Source: Owenia fusiformis (lineage: Eukaryota; Annelida; Polychaeta; Sabellida; Oweniidae). From it: 64,000 bases of DNA. Below, piece after piece: positions 33,651 through 45,310 of this stretch (its first letter is position 1; each line of letters starts with the position of its first letter). Made by a program: the position numbers and the translations under genes. Below the pieces are notes generated by a model that searched no databases, was not told the origin of the DNA, and was given only the letters and a program-made list of their open reading frames with translations. The stretch is from positions 2,446,109 through 2,510,108 of the forward strand of contig CAIIXF020000003.1 in NCBI GenBank assembly GCA_903813345.2, written 5' to 3'.

Positions 33651-35504
33651 TATGTGCATTATAAAAAAAGGAGAATTAAAAATTTTATTATATTTTTATA
33701 CTTTTATGTGCAGAAAATTTAGTGAGGTTAATGTATTATCTAAGTCCTGGACTCAGTGCAATGTGGAATTACTATTCCGCCTCGTGGTTATTCCACAATG
33801 CATCGAGTCGGGCTTAATTCTTTTCACACATTGCTAAATTTTCTCGATGTCACAATTAAAGGATACGAAATTACTAAAAAGAATATATTTTCCATGAAAC
33901 GTTTTGCAATGGTCAAGTTGGCAAAGCATCAATTTCAATCTGCAGAATCATGCTGTCACTTTGACAAAATAATAAGTGACCTTGGATGCGGTGACTGGTG
34001 ATATAATGCACTGCAGTTATATGAAATACTGTGCTCGTATTGGCTGGAATCGGACACACTTTGCCTAGCTATGTGTGAACATATTCATAGATAATATGTG
34101 AAAGAAGCATTACAATACAAAAGCCAACATATTAATTAGCCAACCACAAGCAATCCAAGATAAACAAGCGTTTTTTTAGCTAAACACGGCATGTATAAAT
34201 GTATTTTTGCATAAATATGTAACATTGTACCGTTCGTTATTATTCGCTAGCATTTCACTGCCTCGGACTGTGAGAGTTTACATGTAAATGTTATGGCGGT
34301 GCACTATTATTCAAAATTACTTAATCGTAATTAATTTAATGTTCGGCTAATTACAGACGCCGACATTAATTTGGACGTGAACATGCTGTAGTAAAAGATA
34401 AGGCCAGAGAAATTAAATTCTACGTTCGGAATTCTACTGTAATGTTTTGCAAACATTTTCATTTTAAGAAAACGTTTCAAATTATTTTTAACTCATATGT
34501 TTCGTTATACTAAAGAAGTTTAAAGTCCAAAAACGCAATGAATAGAAACTACTCAAAACGGTGACAGAATCATACTCTAAAATATACCATTTCTTTTTTC
34601 ATTTGTTTACAATTTGGGAAATGGTTTTGGCACGTTTTCTCCTCTAAAGTGTTGTAAGATTCCTGGTAGGCCTATATTAGGAATCTTAATGTATTTCACA
34701 ACTGAACGGTTGGCCAAAAATTGATTAATTTTTATAAAAACAATTAAAAGGATTCGCCCCATACCTCTAGATTTCATTAATATCTTTCAGGGTTATACTG
34801 GAAACATATGTAAAAATTAGCATATATCAGTGCCATTAAATATGTGTACCTCTTCTCCATTTGATTTTGAATAAAGAAAATTCATTCTTAAATGATAATG
34901 TAATGTTATAGCTTTCATAAAAGGGGAAGTCTGTGTTATGAAACAGTGACTTATTCTTCCTAGCCTAATATAGAACTTACGAGGGCGACTGTGTAATAAA
35001 ATACACTACATTGACTCTTAGCTACTTTGAAATCTTGAAAAAATGATGAAGTAGCACACTAATGGTAGTGCATTGAAAAATCGAAAGTTTGGAATAAGTT
35101 TTAATTTGCTATACCAGGCATTCTTCACATGAAAGTTGGATGAGAATAAACAGAAATAAGTTGACAATTTATTAGCAATGATTTAATCAAGATCGCTCCC
35201 AAAAATATGTTATGATATTGTACTCATGTTAGATTGAATATGAGGAGGATACACAAGGATTAAGCGAGAAATCAATTGAGGAATGAAATAAACAAGAAAT
35301 GAAAGGAATGTGCATACTGCGATCTACACTCTAATTGTAAAAAATACAAAAATATTTTAAGCATTGAAGAATTGAGAGTGTTAAGTGTTGGAAAAATGCA
35401 AAAGTTTTCGCATTTTCAAGCGTCATCAAAGAATTCGTGTTGAAGAGATATCAAAGAATTGAGGGTTGAGCCATTTGGAAAAATACCAGCGCTTTCGTAT
35501 GTCA
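33651..35504. other. No gene recognised
   Basis: AT-rich sequence. A short inverted pair, GTGGAATTACTATTCCGCC with GGTTATTCCAC, lies at 33760-33796. Small open frames (33652-33837, 33756-34001) have no motif. No TIR pair was found. Confidence 0.4.
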
Positions 35505-35755
35505 AACACTGGCGGATCTGGTGAGAGGGGGGGGGGGGCAGGGGCCTGCCCCCCTTGGGTGGGCTCTGAAAAAAATTGGACCCAAAAAAAACGTTGGCCC
35601 AAAAAAGGCCTCGATGCTCCAAAAAGTGGGCCTTTTGGGCTATTTTTGGGCCTTTTAATTTTAGGCCAAATTTTGAAGAAAATGGGCCTCAAATTCTCAA
35701 AATTTGGGGCCACTTTTTTGGTTTTAGGGGCCCAACATTTTTTAGAGTTATTTTA
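35505..35755. repeat. Dispersed repeat F, copy 1 (AACACTGGCGGATCTGG end)
   Basis: Starts AACACTGGCGGATCTGG, then a 12-nt G run and GGGCC/TTTTGGGCC-rich sequence. A second copy at 55351-55566 keeps both ends (AACACTGGTGGATCCAG / CTGGATCTGCCAGTGTT), showing it is a TIR-type repeat. The frames on both strands here are by-products of the TTTTGGGCC repeats. Confidence 0.7.
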
Positions 35756-36244
35756 ACATTTTCGTGTACGTACGTTTTGTTTCACTATAAAGGCCATTTG
35801 AGATTCATTGTACAGGAACTTGTATCACCAAATAACATGAGTCCAACCAGATACATATGTTTTATGTGTCTCTAGTCAAACCTTTATTTATCCTCTCTTG
35901 GCTCTAAAGAGAAAATGTCAGGTTACAAGTTGCCACTGTTCTTCCAGGTGGGCCAATGGATATGTCAGCTGTTGATACAAGCTCATGTGTCAAATTGAAA
36001 TATCCGACATTTACCATTCTGATACTCATAGGATCTTGCTGTTTCACCTTCTCAGGTCTGAGAGGAAATGAGATGTCATGGTCATTTATATCACAGATAT
36101 TCTTTGGGATATCAAGGAACTACAAATGCTTTTGTAAGATGAAATATCTCAGATTGCCCCTTTAAATTTAAGACCCTTTGAGGTATAATAAACTTTCTCC
36201 ACTCTAACCTCTTACAAAGATAATATCAAGGTATCATCAACGAG
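35756..36244. other. No gene recognised
   Basis: A 69-codon frame at 35956-36165 has a hydrophobic middle (ILIGSCCFTFSGL) but no start context, partner exon or family resemblance that I can support. Confidence 0.35.
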
Positions 36245-36644
36245 ATAAGTTACTATCTCATTACACGATGTCTAAGCAAGGTACACTCCCCTCCATAAGT
36301 TACTATCTCATTACACGATGTCTAAGCAAGATACACTCCTCTCCATAAGTTACTATCTCATTACACGATGTCTAAGCAAGATACACTCCTCTCCATAAGT
36401 TACTATCTCATTACACGATGTCTAAGCAAGGTACACTCCCCTCCATAAGTTACTATCTCATTACACGATGTCTAAGCAAGATACACTCCCCTCCATAAGT
36501 TACTATCTCATTACACGATGTCTAAGCAAGATACACTCCTCTCCATAAGTTACTATCTCATTACACGATGTCTAAGCAAGGTACACTCCCCTCCATAAGT
36601 TACTATCTCATTACACGATGTCTAAGCAAGATACACTCCTCTCC
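36245..36644. repeat. 50-bp tandem repeat, eight copies
   Basis: Units start at 36245 and every 50 bp to 36595, each ATAAGTTACTATCTCATTAC followed by ACGATGTCTAAGCAAG and (G/A)TACACTCC(C/T)CTCC. Only two or three positions vary. The last 20 bases of the unit are the terminal sequence of the MITE that begins at 36634. Confidence 0.97.
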
Positions 36645-36914
36645 ATAAGTTTGGTTACCTAAAATTTTAAATGTTTGAACCTTAATATTAGGGAGTCTAA
36701 GCTTGCATATAAAATCGAAACGTCAACCTATATGCATGACCAATCGCCCATTCAATTAAATGCATCGCTTAAATATTTTCAAGCTTAAACTCCCTATTGT
36801 AACTTAATTACAATAGTATAAAAAATTACGAAAAAGATTAACGTTTTTTAAATCGCCAAAAATAAACAGGTTTTGATTAGTGACATCCGGTTTCCAAACT
36901 ATTGGAGGGGAGTG
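36634..36914. mobile_element. MITE, 281 bp, TA duplication
   Basis: CACTCCTCTCCATAAGTTTGG on the left pairs with CCAAACTATTGGAGGGGAGTG on the right, with TA at 36632-36633 and 36915-36916. It is non-coding. The tandem 50-bp array overlaps its left end. Confidence 0.85.
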
Positions 36915-36916
36915 TA

Positions 36917-37691
36917 TTCAAGATTCCCTCGAATGTTATCAATACACCTCCTTTTAGTAGTTTGATTAAACATCCTAAAAGAGGGCTTCATCTTGTACAT
37001 TATGACTCACCTACCCCTGGGCAAGCTTTCCGACTGAAGATTTTCACGTACTTACTTTAATAATAATAATTGTTCAATTTGTTTATCTATTTTGAACAAT
37101 AATTATAGATAAGATTATAGAAATGGGCGGAATGTTACAAAATTGACATCAATCAAATCCAGGAAACGATTATTCTTGGCTAATATTTTACGATACAAGT
37201 TATCCAGTCTTCGAAAGTTTGAAAAATATATAACAGTGATGAAAATATTGTTTACATTCAAAACAAGAAGGTGATTGATATAGATACGCAGGTCAACATG
37301 GCTTTATCTTTGTGCGATTTCTCAATTTAGACATATCTCTGGGTCTAATGTCAGCTGAAACTTGCAAACGGCTTCTCATTACATTGAAACTTAGTCCTAT
37401 TGATAGGCGTAACTGAGAAACAACACTTACGCGAGACACTACTCTAGAAAGCCAAACAATCAAATCAATAGAAAAACAAACAGAAGCCGGATAATGCCAA
37501 TCAACCAAGCGAAACGTTTATAGATACATGTTCAGCAAAAGTGTGCCTTGGAAGATAAAAGTTTGGAATTTTACAGCATCAACACAAAAAGCAAACGAGC
37601 GAAACCTGACGCAAAAGAAGCAGTACACTACACTTTGAACGAATCTTTGGATCCATTTCACCAGACACTATAGGCTATTCACAAGATCATA
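36917..37691. other. Upstream region of the 37692 exon
   Basis: Begins with one copy of a short dispersed repeat (TTTTAGTAGTTTGATT then AAAAGAGGGCTTCATC, 36951-36990), which recurs at about 52690-52740 and 52815-52855. From about 37500 the sequence becomes less AT-rich, as expected for a 5' leader. No TATA box stands out. Confidence 0.45.
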
Positions 37692-37884
37692 ATGTCGGGG
37701 TCGTCCACCCCCAGGAGCACCCCAAGGAGTATAACCCCCATAGATTCACCCAGAACCGGCGTCCCCAGAGTGGGTATAGGTAAACTCTCAGAGGATCTTA
37801 CGTCGAAGCTGAAGAATGTCACGATACACTCGACAATCAGAGTTGGAGGTGATGATGCCAAACAAAAACCAGATGATAAAAACG
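37692..37884 (+). CDS. Candidate first coding exon (64 codons, Ser/Pro/Thr-rich)
   Basis: ATG opens MSGSSTPRSTPRSITPIDSP, then RTGVPRVGIGKLSEDLTSKL and a charged tail. The frame reaches a splice donor AACG|GTAAAT at 37884/37885 in phase 1, two codons before an in-frame stop. SP/TP dipeptides with nearby Arg suggest a disordered, phosphorylatable N-terminus of a cytoskeletal or regulatory protein. I do not recognise the family. Base composition (more G+C, no AT drift) is unlike the flanks, which supports real coding. No second exon could be identified with confidence, so the gene would have long introns. A slightly earlier donor (GGAG|GTGATG, 37848) is in the same phase. Confidence 0.6.
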
Positions 37885-38600
37885 GTAAATATTAATTTGA
37901 ACGAGAGTTGTATAGTTGTATACCCTCTGAATGTTTATTTCAAAGGAATGTGTTATGTTTTGGATATCATTAAAGCACTTTTATTCTTACATTTAACGAG
38001 ATTTTTTCTCACACCACATTTTATTTTATTTTTATTGCCTTTTAATATGAAGATTAACTATCATAAATTACTCAAGTCCTTACAGATAATTGCAAATTAT
38101 ACGTTAATTGCCGTTTTATTAGTTTCAAATCTGGTGATAATATACTGTACTTTTCGCCGACATATCGTTAAGATAACAATAAAACAGTAAATTACGATGA
38201 GAAAGTGGTCAGGGCTAACTTTCATCCAAGGCCATGGCCATCTCTTATTCATAGGCTATATTCCGATCGCGACTGCCTGGTGTAACGAAGTCACAGTCTC
38301 CATCGTTTTATACTAAAAAAGGCCGATACTGAGCCCATTAATGGCAAATGCATAATATACTTCAGTCTTAGGCCTGTAGCTAAAATACAAACGTGTTTAA
38401 TTGCTGCTTGCTGAATTTAAAACTGTTTTTTCTATCCGGTTATGATGGACAAAATTGTCTGATCCCACATCTAAAAATCCCAGATTCTTAGTACAATGGA
38501 GTGACAACATTTTCCATTTTCGAATTATATTATTAAAAGTTTTAAACATTTGAATTTCCCGCTGTTAAAGTTGGAGATTCTGCGAGGTTTCACTAATTTG
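37885..38600. other. Probable intron sequence
   Basis: AT-rich. The 124-codon frame at 37816-38190 overlaps the exon in another phase and is mostly Leu/Phe/Ile from AT-rich DNA, so it is not called. Confidence 0.4.
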
Positions 38601-38607
38601 TCCTAAA

Positions 38608-38619
38608 TGCGCATGCGCA
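38608..38619. promoter_or_regulatory. NRF1-type palindromic site
   Basis: TGCGCATGCGCA is a perfect match to the NRF-1 consensus (YGCGCAYGCGCR), followed by GC-richer sequence. It lies 47 bp upstream of an ATG that is cut by a splice donor. NRF1-like sites are typical of housekeeping core promoters in animals. Confidence 0.65.
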
Positions 38620-38665
38620 AGCGGAAATCCACTCGGCGGTCAGATTAGTCAAAATTTGAAACAAA

Positions 38666-38669
38666 ATGG
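38666..38669 (+). CDS. Possible first-exon start codon ATGG before a splice donor
   Basis: ACAAAATGG|GTAAGA: the ATG (38666-38668) is followed after one base by a consensus donor (GT at 38670). Genes whose first exon ends just after the start codon are common among housekeeping genes, including ribosomal proteins. Together with the NRF1 site this suggests a TATA-less promoter on the + strand. No downstream exon was identified, so the product is unknown. Confidence 0.4.
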
Positions 38670-39001
38670 GTAAGAAATGCATTATTTATGAATTTTGAAC
38701 AAATATATAATAGTTATAGTTGTTGCTGATTAATGTAAGCATGACTTGAATATGTTGATGTCTTCGGAAAGTGCCTAGATTCGTCTGGTTTTGTAGGAGA
38801 AATTAAACAACGGTTCCTGAATTTTTGATTTCAATTTTTGTGAACCTGTCATTTTGTTATTTGTGAATCATCTAATATCAAATTATTTATGCAGCATTAT
38901 TCATCACCGTTACCATGCAAATGTTAGAACTGTCACCAGCTTTATCTTTGAATAGAAGCCATGCTTTGGAGGACCAGATCTCAAGAATACGGTTGTGTTT
39001 A

Positions 39002-39486
39002 CAGTCTGTTACACTGCGTCAAAGGCAAGCAGTTGAACCTGAAAAATAAGAAATCTATAGACATTGTGCCATAATATATAGAAAAATATATTCATTTTGC
39101 ACACAAATGACATTGGTATATTTTCGATTATTTAGTGTTATGTGCAATAAGTCTGTGCCCTCTTGTAATTTGAGGTCTGTCCGCCATGTTATTTTTTTGA
39201 GAATTAATATGGTAGAGAAGCATCAAAATATAAGAGGTTACAGACTTTATGAGCCAATTTACAAGCAACCCAACATATACAATGTCATTCGTGTGAAATA
39301 TGAATATCTTCTTCTATATATCATTGCACAATATTATTTAGATTTCTTATATTTCAGCATTCTGATACTCATAGCATCTCTCTCTGTTGCATCGTAGATC
39401 CAGAAGGATAGAGATGGAGAGGGTGTGGCTTACCACGATGATATTTCAGGTTTAACTGCTTGCCTTTGAAGCAGTGTAACAGACTG
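39002..39486. mobile_element. MITE, 485 bp, TA duplication
   Basis: CAGTCTGTTACACTGCGTC on the left pairs with its near-complement at 39465-39486 (GCAGTGTAACAGACTG), continuing through AAAGGCAAGCAGTT / AACTGCTTGCCTTT to AACCTGAAA / TTTCAGGTT. TA lies at 39000-39001 and 39487-39488. The 96-codon frame inside has no motif. Confidence 0.85.
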
Positions 39487-39488
39487 TA

Positions 39489-40387
39489 CATATTGGTCGT
39501 ACAACGTTAGTCTTAACAAAAGTCGAAACATGAAAGGGGACTCCATTGAACTTTGACGTATGGAGTTAGACTGTCATGGGGCTATTTCGTCCACGGGGTT
39601 ATTTCGACCATGGTCGTTAATTTCAATTTCCGTTTGTTTATATCCAATAGTTTGCGGTGCTTTCATGCCACCTTTTTATTATAGTCTCTGGTTCTTATAT
39701 TCACTTTGTGCTTTCACTGATGTGGTTCACACTGTTGTTTTAAAGAAGTTAATTTGTTTATTTTTTTATTAAATCCTTGAAGTTAAAATGTCTGATTTTC
39801 TCCAACAAGGTTTTCAAGTCTAGTGTACACTTATTTTCACTTTCCAAAAGTATAAACAGTCTACATCATATAGCATTCTCGCCGTAGCTCCTCCAGTTTG
39901 GCCGTCTTTGATTAAGAACTCACCTGTTCGAGATTTTGATTTATTAGATTGAAATTATAATCTAATGTCGAAATGTCCTCATTTTTAAAGTTTTAAAAAC
40001 TTTTAGAAACTTTTTTTAGAAAGTATAAATAAAGACATCATTATGGCAAACCTTAAATGTTAGTCACAGTATTCAAAGTCCATTTTCTTTGAAAAATTTG
40101 AAATGCTGAGAAAGTTTAACAGACCAATATAATGTTTTCTTATGTTAGTATTGATTCCATTAAATCAATTTGATGCAGGATTACAGAATTATAGTATAGG
40201 TATTGGCACCTTGAAAACAAAAAATCATCTACAAAAATCAGAGAAATATACTTTCTTCTGTCAAGCTACTCTGTGTTAAAATCCTACATAGTTTCAACTA
40301 AGTTATTTTAATAACAGTATGTAAATATGGGAAAATACTTGTATTATGGTATATATGCTTTTATAAGGGATCAGGGAAATGCATATA
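39489..40387. other. No gene recognised
   Basis: A short direct repeat, GGGGCTATTTCGTCCACGG / GGGGTTATTTCGACCATGG, lies at 39578-39615. Otherwise AT-rich. Confidence 0.4.
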
Positions 40388-40622
40388 CAGTAAAACCTGT
40401 ATATAATTGAACACCTTTCTAATCCAAACACCTCTCAATATGAACACTTTTGTCAGTCCCATTTTAATCAGTCCAATCCTCCATGTTAAAAATCCTCAAA
40501 ATATGAGCACCCACCAGTCTAAACACTTTAAGACAGTCCCGGTGGTATTTCGGCTTAGACAGCCCCGGTGGTATTTCGGCTTAGACAGCCCGGTGGTATT
40601 TCGGCTTAGACAGGTTTTACTG
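40388..40622. mobile_element. MITE family C (CAGTAAAACCTGT ends), best copy, 235 bp
   Basis: Ends CAGTAAAACCTGT and ACAGGTTTTACTG, with TA at 40386-40387 and 40623-40624. Inside, the words TAATCCAAACACCTC and TATGAACACTTTTG are the family signature. A 30-bp segment (GGTGGTATTTCGGCTTAGACAG) is triplicated at about 40540-40613. It is non-coding; the 75-codon frame follows the repeat. Confidence 0.88.
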
Positions 40623-40624
40623 TA

Positions 40625-41967
40625 CCAGCTTTGAAAGGGTTTACTCTAGTATAACAGAGTCAGAAAAATACACATTCTTAGAGTAAAATGTTGATACCTT
40701 ATTTATAAGTGTGGTTGAGTATTTCCTGTATTCATTTCGGATAAACCACAAATTCTACCAAATTCTACTTGACATAGTTTGTAACATAGATGGAGAATTT
40801 CATGCACTTTAAATCTACCAAACATTGGATTGATTGGAACACATGTTTAAAGCTCCACATGGGCATAGCAAGGACCTAAAAATAGTCCAGCCAATTCAAT
40901 AGTCCAGGCAATGCAAATTTAAATAGGCAAGGCAAATTAAATCCATTTATTAGTGTTCATTGTCACAGACTTTATAACAATTTTTTGTTTTAGACGTTTC
41001 GAATGCAAACTGCATCCATGATCACTAAATTAATATTACCAGACTATGAACTTATTTAATGAAAGGCAAATTAAAATTGGGATTCAAATTTGAGTAAAAT
41101 AGAAAATATCGTGCTCATAAGACCTCATTTTCACAGTTCCAATTACAGAAATATCTGAATTAAGATTTTTCTGTAAATATTAGATGAGGCGGTTACTCAA
41201 TGCATCCCCATGACTAAACGCATCCCCATGACTAAATGCATCCCCGTGACTCAAAGTAATGAATTAAATGTACGTTTTGTTGGAAATTCAAGAAACCTGC
41301 AGGAGTTTTACTGGAACTTTAGACAAAAGACAGAATGACTGATGACAACAGGCAAAATTGTTAGAAATTATTGTTATGATCTTATTTGAAACCAGTACCA
41401 AAATGGCCTATTGTTTTGATGAATGTTTCAATTGTTTCTATGGTGATGCACATAAAACTCCTGTCATAAAGAAAGCAATTGTGAAAAACCTTCATTTTCA
41501 TTTGCATATTCATTTTTTCTCACTTTAACCAGTATCAATATCTCTAGTTTATATCCCTAAACGCAAAATTAAATAGAGTGGCGTAATATTGGATTCCTGT
41601 ACATCTGGGTTTATAATGTGACTCATTAAGTAATCTCAATGCACAAAGCTAAAAGAGAAGCTGAAAATCAATACCTGCGAATAACATGCTGTGAAAAGGG
41701 CCAACGTTATCCCTTTCCCTAATATTCGGCATAGGTGGCAAAAACTACGCAACAGGATGTGGAAAATATGGAACAAATGGTGTAAATATATATAAAATTT
41801 GGAGAATTAGTGAATAATGATGCAGATTTGGTTTGTGTGTTCTCAAAATTTTGGCATGATCTTCAAATGAAAGGGCAGGCATAAGCACAATAGGAAGTCC
41901 ATAGAGACTTTATAAAATTGGAAAATTCATTATAACCAACGATTCATAAAGATACTATGAAATGTGT
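40625..41967. other. No gene recognised
   Basis: Contains a short direct repeat (GCATCCCCATGACTAAA, three copies at about 41204-41250). No coding frame. Confidence 0.4.
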
Positions 41968-42114
41968 AGTAAAACCTATATATATATGAACATATTTCTT
42001 ATATGAACACTTTTCAGTCTCTTTAATCTGCCATAGAATTACATTATAAAAACATTAAAAATGTGAACACTTTTAGCCAGTCTCAGTAGTGTTCAGATTA
42101 AACAGATTTTACTG
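41968..42114. mobile_element. MITE family C, diverged copy
   Basis: AGTAAAACCTATATA at the left, TATGAACACTTTTCAGTC and GTGAACACTTTTAGCCAG inside, and AACAGATTTTACTG at the right. About 147 bp. Confidence 0.7.
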
Positions 42115-42805
42115 CATTGGCTTATACCAAGTTTCTGACCCCCCCTTAGGCACCCCATCTTCTATCCTGAATCAGATAATGGATAGGCGAGGGGGGGGGG
42201 GGGGTTGGATTGATACAAGGCTATAGACTTTATTCATGTTTTCAAAAAACAGATATTCACTGAGATTATTTGCTAGGAAGTATATTAAAGTACTTTGAAA
42301 GGGAATTCGATCTTGTGCAACCGTCATTTAATATACAGGAAATTAGAACTTAAGCTTTCACTAATATGGTTATGCAAAAACTAAATGTCAGTTTTGACGT
42401 TGGCTGTCAAATATTACAGCACTACATGAAACTGCAAGTTATATTAATTCCATGTTAATTTAAAGGGGAGCATATTTTTGAACATCATATTGGCGGTTTC
42501 TTATGCTTTTTTGCTCACAATTTGTGCGTATATATTGCATTAAATAGGTGCTTTTTTGTTCATTGGCCAATGTCCATCAACATTGTAGAACAAATTACTA
42601 GTAATTTACTCGTAAACCATGACATCTCATTTCTCCTCGGCCATGTTTTAAGTAAAACAGAAAAATTCGATGAATAGCAGATTGGGTCATACTCATGAAT
42701 TGTAATTGTGTCCATCAATATTTATCTAGATTTGACACGTTATCTCCATTTCCCAAATCCTTTCTGTGAAATTGGCAACTTTTACTTCATAAAGTTTATT
42801 GCGAG

Positions 42806-42965
42806 CAGGCCCTTGGTCACGGGGAACAATTCTTTCAAAATCATGCAGTTTTTTTTACCATTCTCAGCACTTTTCAAGTGATTTTGGCCATTTTTGGGCC
42901 AATTAAACACCCTGGGGTTTTCTAAAAAGTGAACCCTCTTGGCGAATTGTGGCTACGGGCCTATT
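42806..42965. repeat. Dispersed repeat (CAGGCCC end), copy 2
   Basis: CAGGCCCTTGGTCACGGGG on the left, ATCATGCAGTTTTTTTTACC inside, and TTGTGGCTACGGGCCTAT on the right. The same layout as 6866-7077. Confidence 0.65.
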
Positions 42966-43283
42966 GAGAACACAGGGGCTATGGGTCCTTTACATATCAG
43001 ATTACATTTATACAATTGATGGCTGCATTTATTTCTGGCAATTTTTATTTTGACGTTGTAAATCCTGCACCATAGTGGGATCACAGTTATAAAGACCTTT
43101 TTTGCAATTATGAGACTGTTCGCTAAATGCTCAAATTATTATTGTTACAAATCAGATAATATGTTGCATGACAAATTGTCATCATTGCTTAGTGTTTTAT
43201 ATTTAAGTAGTATAGAGCAGTATAGAGCGGTGATATCACCACTCTTATACAAGTTTCACCACTCAGCTTAAATGAGTACCACT

Positions 43284-43400
43284 TACATTAAAACCTGTCT
43301 AATCCAAATTCCTCTTCGACCAGCCAAAAGTGTTAATATTGCCAAGTGTTCTCATTTCAAGGTTTTTAACATGGAAGTGTATGGTAGATTAAAATGAGAA
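43284..43400. mobile_element. MITE family C, half copy
   Basis: TAAAACCTGTCTAATCC, then GACCAGCCAAAAGTG and TTTCAAGGTTTTTAACATGG. The right end is not seen. The rest of 42115-44880 shows no gene; an 8-nt C run is at 44110. Confidence 0.6.
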
Positions 43401-44880
43401 TGAAAATGCCCAGAGTCTTATTTTAGCAATTGTGTACTTTGAGAAAGCCCTCTTTTTAACATGCAAAAAGTCAAACTTTTGCGAATGGTTAAAAATAGGC
43501 CTGGTATATCAATGATTCAATGATGCATATGTATATACTTCTTTAAAGCCTTTAAGTATACTAGTTCATATAAATAAGTCTGACTCTCTAAAAATTCTAC
43601 CATATAATGTTGTGCAAATGTCTCCTCAATTTAGTAATTTCATATGATGATGTTAAATAAAATATGAAATGCTAATATTTAAGTAAAACATATAGATTAG
43701 AGTACATTTTTGTTGGCACATTTAGCAAATTCAAGGCATGTTCATATTTAATGCTTTTAAGGGGATGTGCCCAATTATTAAATTATGGAAAAACATTTAG
43801 CAAGTTTAATACTACAATAACGTTGTTTCGAAGGTCCAATATTTCACTATATTGCCCGCAGAAGTGACGTTATTAGTATTATTACCACCGTTAATGACAA
43901 GGACTGAAACAGCAAGAAAATCTTACGCACTGAACGATATCTAATTTCCCAGGAAAAATTGCTGGTCAAAAATTGCATTTTTGACTGGCAATATTGACCA
44001 CCACTATGATGTCACACATTGCTCAGGTCGATATAGTAAAATGAATGCCTTCTAAACTAGCACTAAAACCCCTAGAACTGGCATGGCAAGGTGGTAATAA
44101 TCATGATTTCCCCCCCCTTCTTTACATCACATATTACAAAATTTTGAAATGTTAATTTGTCTTTCGTTTGAATATTCAAAAGATAAACACTCTACTTAGC
44201 GAAATCATTATTTACCCCCACCCCATCTATAACAAAATTCACATTGTTAGCTACTACTGATTTGGACAGCAGCCCTAAATGCTTTTAACTTCATCCTTAT
44301 GCATAAAACTGCTTAAATATTCTACAAATGTCCAATGTTTGACCTTTTGGAAGTAAACATCATATCAACTGTTTTAAACATACTGTATGTCCTTCACTGC
44401 ATTTTTTCAACTCTATGCAATGACATTCAGTGTCAAAAACAATTCAAAATAACCAAATTTTTAGTTTCTTTGGTACATATAGATTATCACCTATGCAATT
44501 ATATGGAATAGATATGACTAATGTAAAGTATTTACTGTTATGCTATTTTAGTATTACACCTTTCTTATACAGAACTGTTTTGCCAAGGATGGGGGGAAGG
44601 TGGTTCACTTTTTTTATTTTTTAATTTTTGGGGAAATTTCAAATTTGATAATGTTGGCCCAAAATCGCAATAATTATGAAGAATTACATGATTGCAATGT
44701 CATGTGAAAGAATTTTTGGCCAGGGGGTACACAATTAGGTGAATTCAGATTATTTTGGCCGCAACAATTTTTGGATTCCATTTACTGGAAATCAGCTCAG
44801 TGTTCTAAGAAAATTAGATAAATATTTGACACTCCAGCCATTTTGTATTTTGATATGAATTACATTTGTTAATTGGTTGA

Positions 44881-45150
44881 TCCCCATTGAAGTAATGATA
44901 TGGCCAGAGATCCCCATTGAAGTAATGATATGGCCAGAGATCCCCATTGAAGTAATGATATGGCCAGAGATCCCCATTGAAGTAATGATATGGCCAGAGA
45001 TCCCCATTGAAGTAATGATATGGCCAGAGATCCCCATTGAAGTAATGATATGGCCAGAGATCCCCATTGAAGTAATGATATGGCCAGAGATCCCCATTGA
45101 AGTAATGATATGGCCAGAGATCCCCATTGAAGTAATGATATGGCCAGAGC
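44881..45150. repeat. 30-bp minisatellite, nine near-exact copies
   Basis: TCCCCATTGAAGTAATGATA followed by TGGCCAGAGA, nine times, identical to the base except the last nucleotide. Because 30 is divisible by three and no unit frame contains a stop, frames stay open on both strands (for example IPIEVMIWPE repeated). These are artefacts, not genes. Confidence 0.98.
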
Positions 45151-45310
45151 TATTCTTATCATCTTCTGCTTCCTTTAATCCTAATATTTATGCTACAATT
45201 GGTTCCTGCAAAAATAAACAGCTCAACCCATATCAAGGAATTAAAATGGAAGAAACAAATACAGTGAAACATGTCTAATCCGAACATGGGACTAGCCAAA
45301 AATGTTCATA

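Noticed and set aside
35416-35875. Overlapping frames of about 70-99 codons on both strands
   Set aside because: Produced by TTTTGGGCC-rich repeat F. Another copy at 55.4 kb shows it is a mobile repeat.
37816-38190. 124-codon hydrophobic frame overlapping the 37692 exon
   Set aside because: Different phase from the Ser/Pro-rich exon; mostly Leu/Phe/Ile from AT-rich intron-like sequence, and it lacks its own promoter.
44792-45278. Long open frames encoding 10-residue repeats on both strands
   Set aside because: They follow automatically from a 30-bp minisatellite unit that lacks stops. Frames are open on both strands at once, and there is no non-repeat coding flank.
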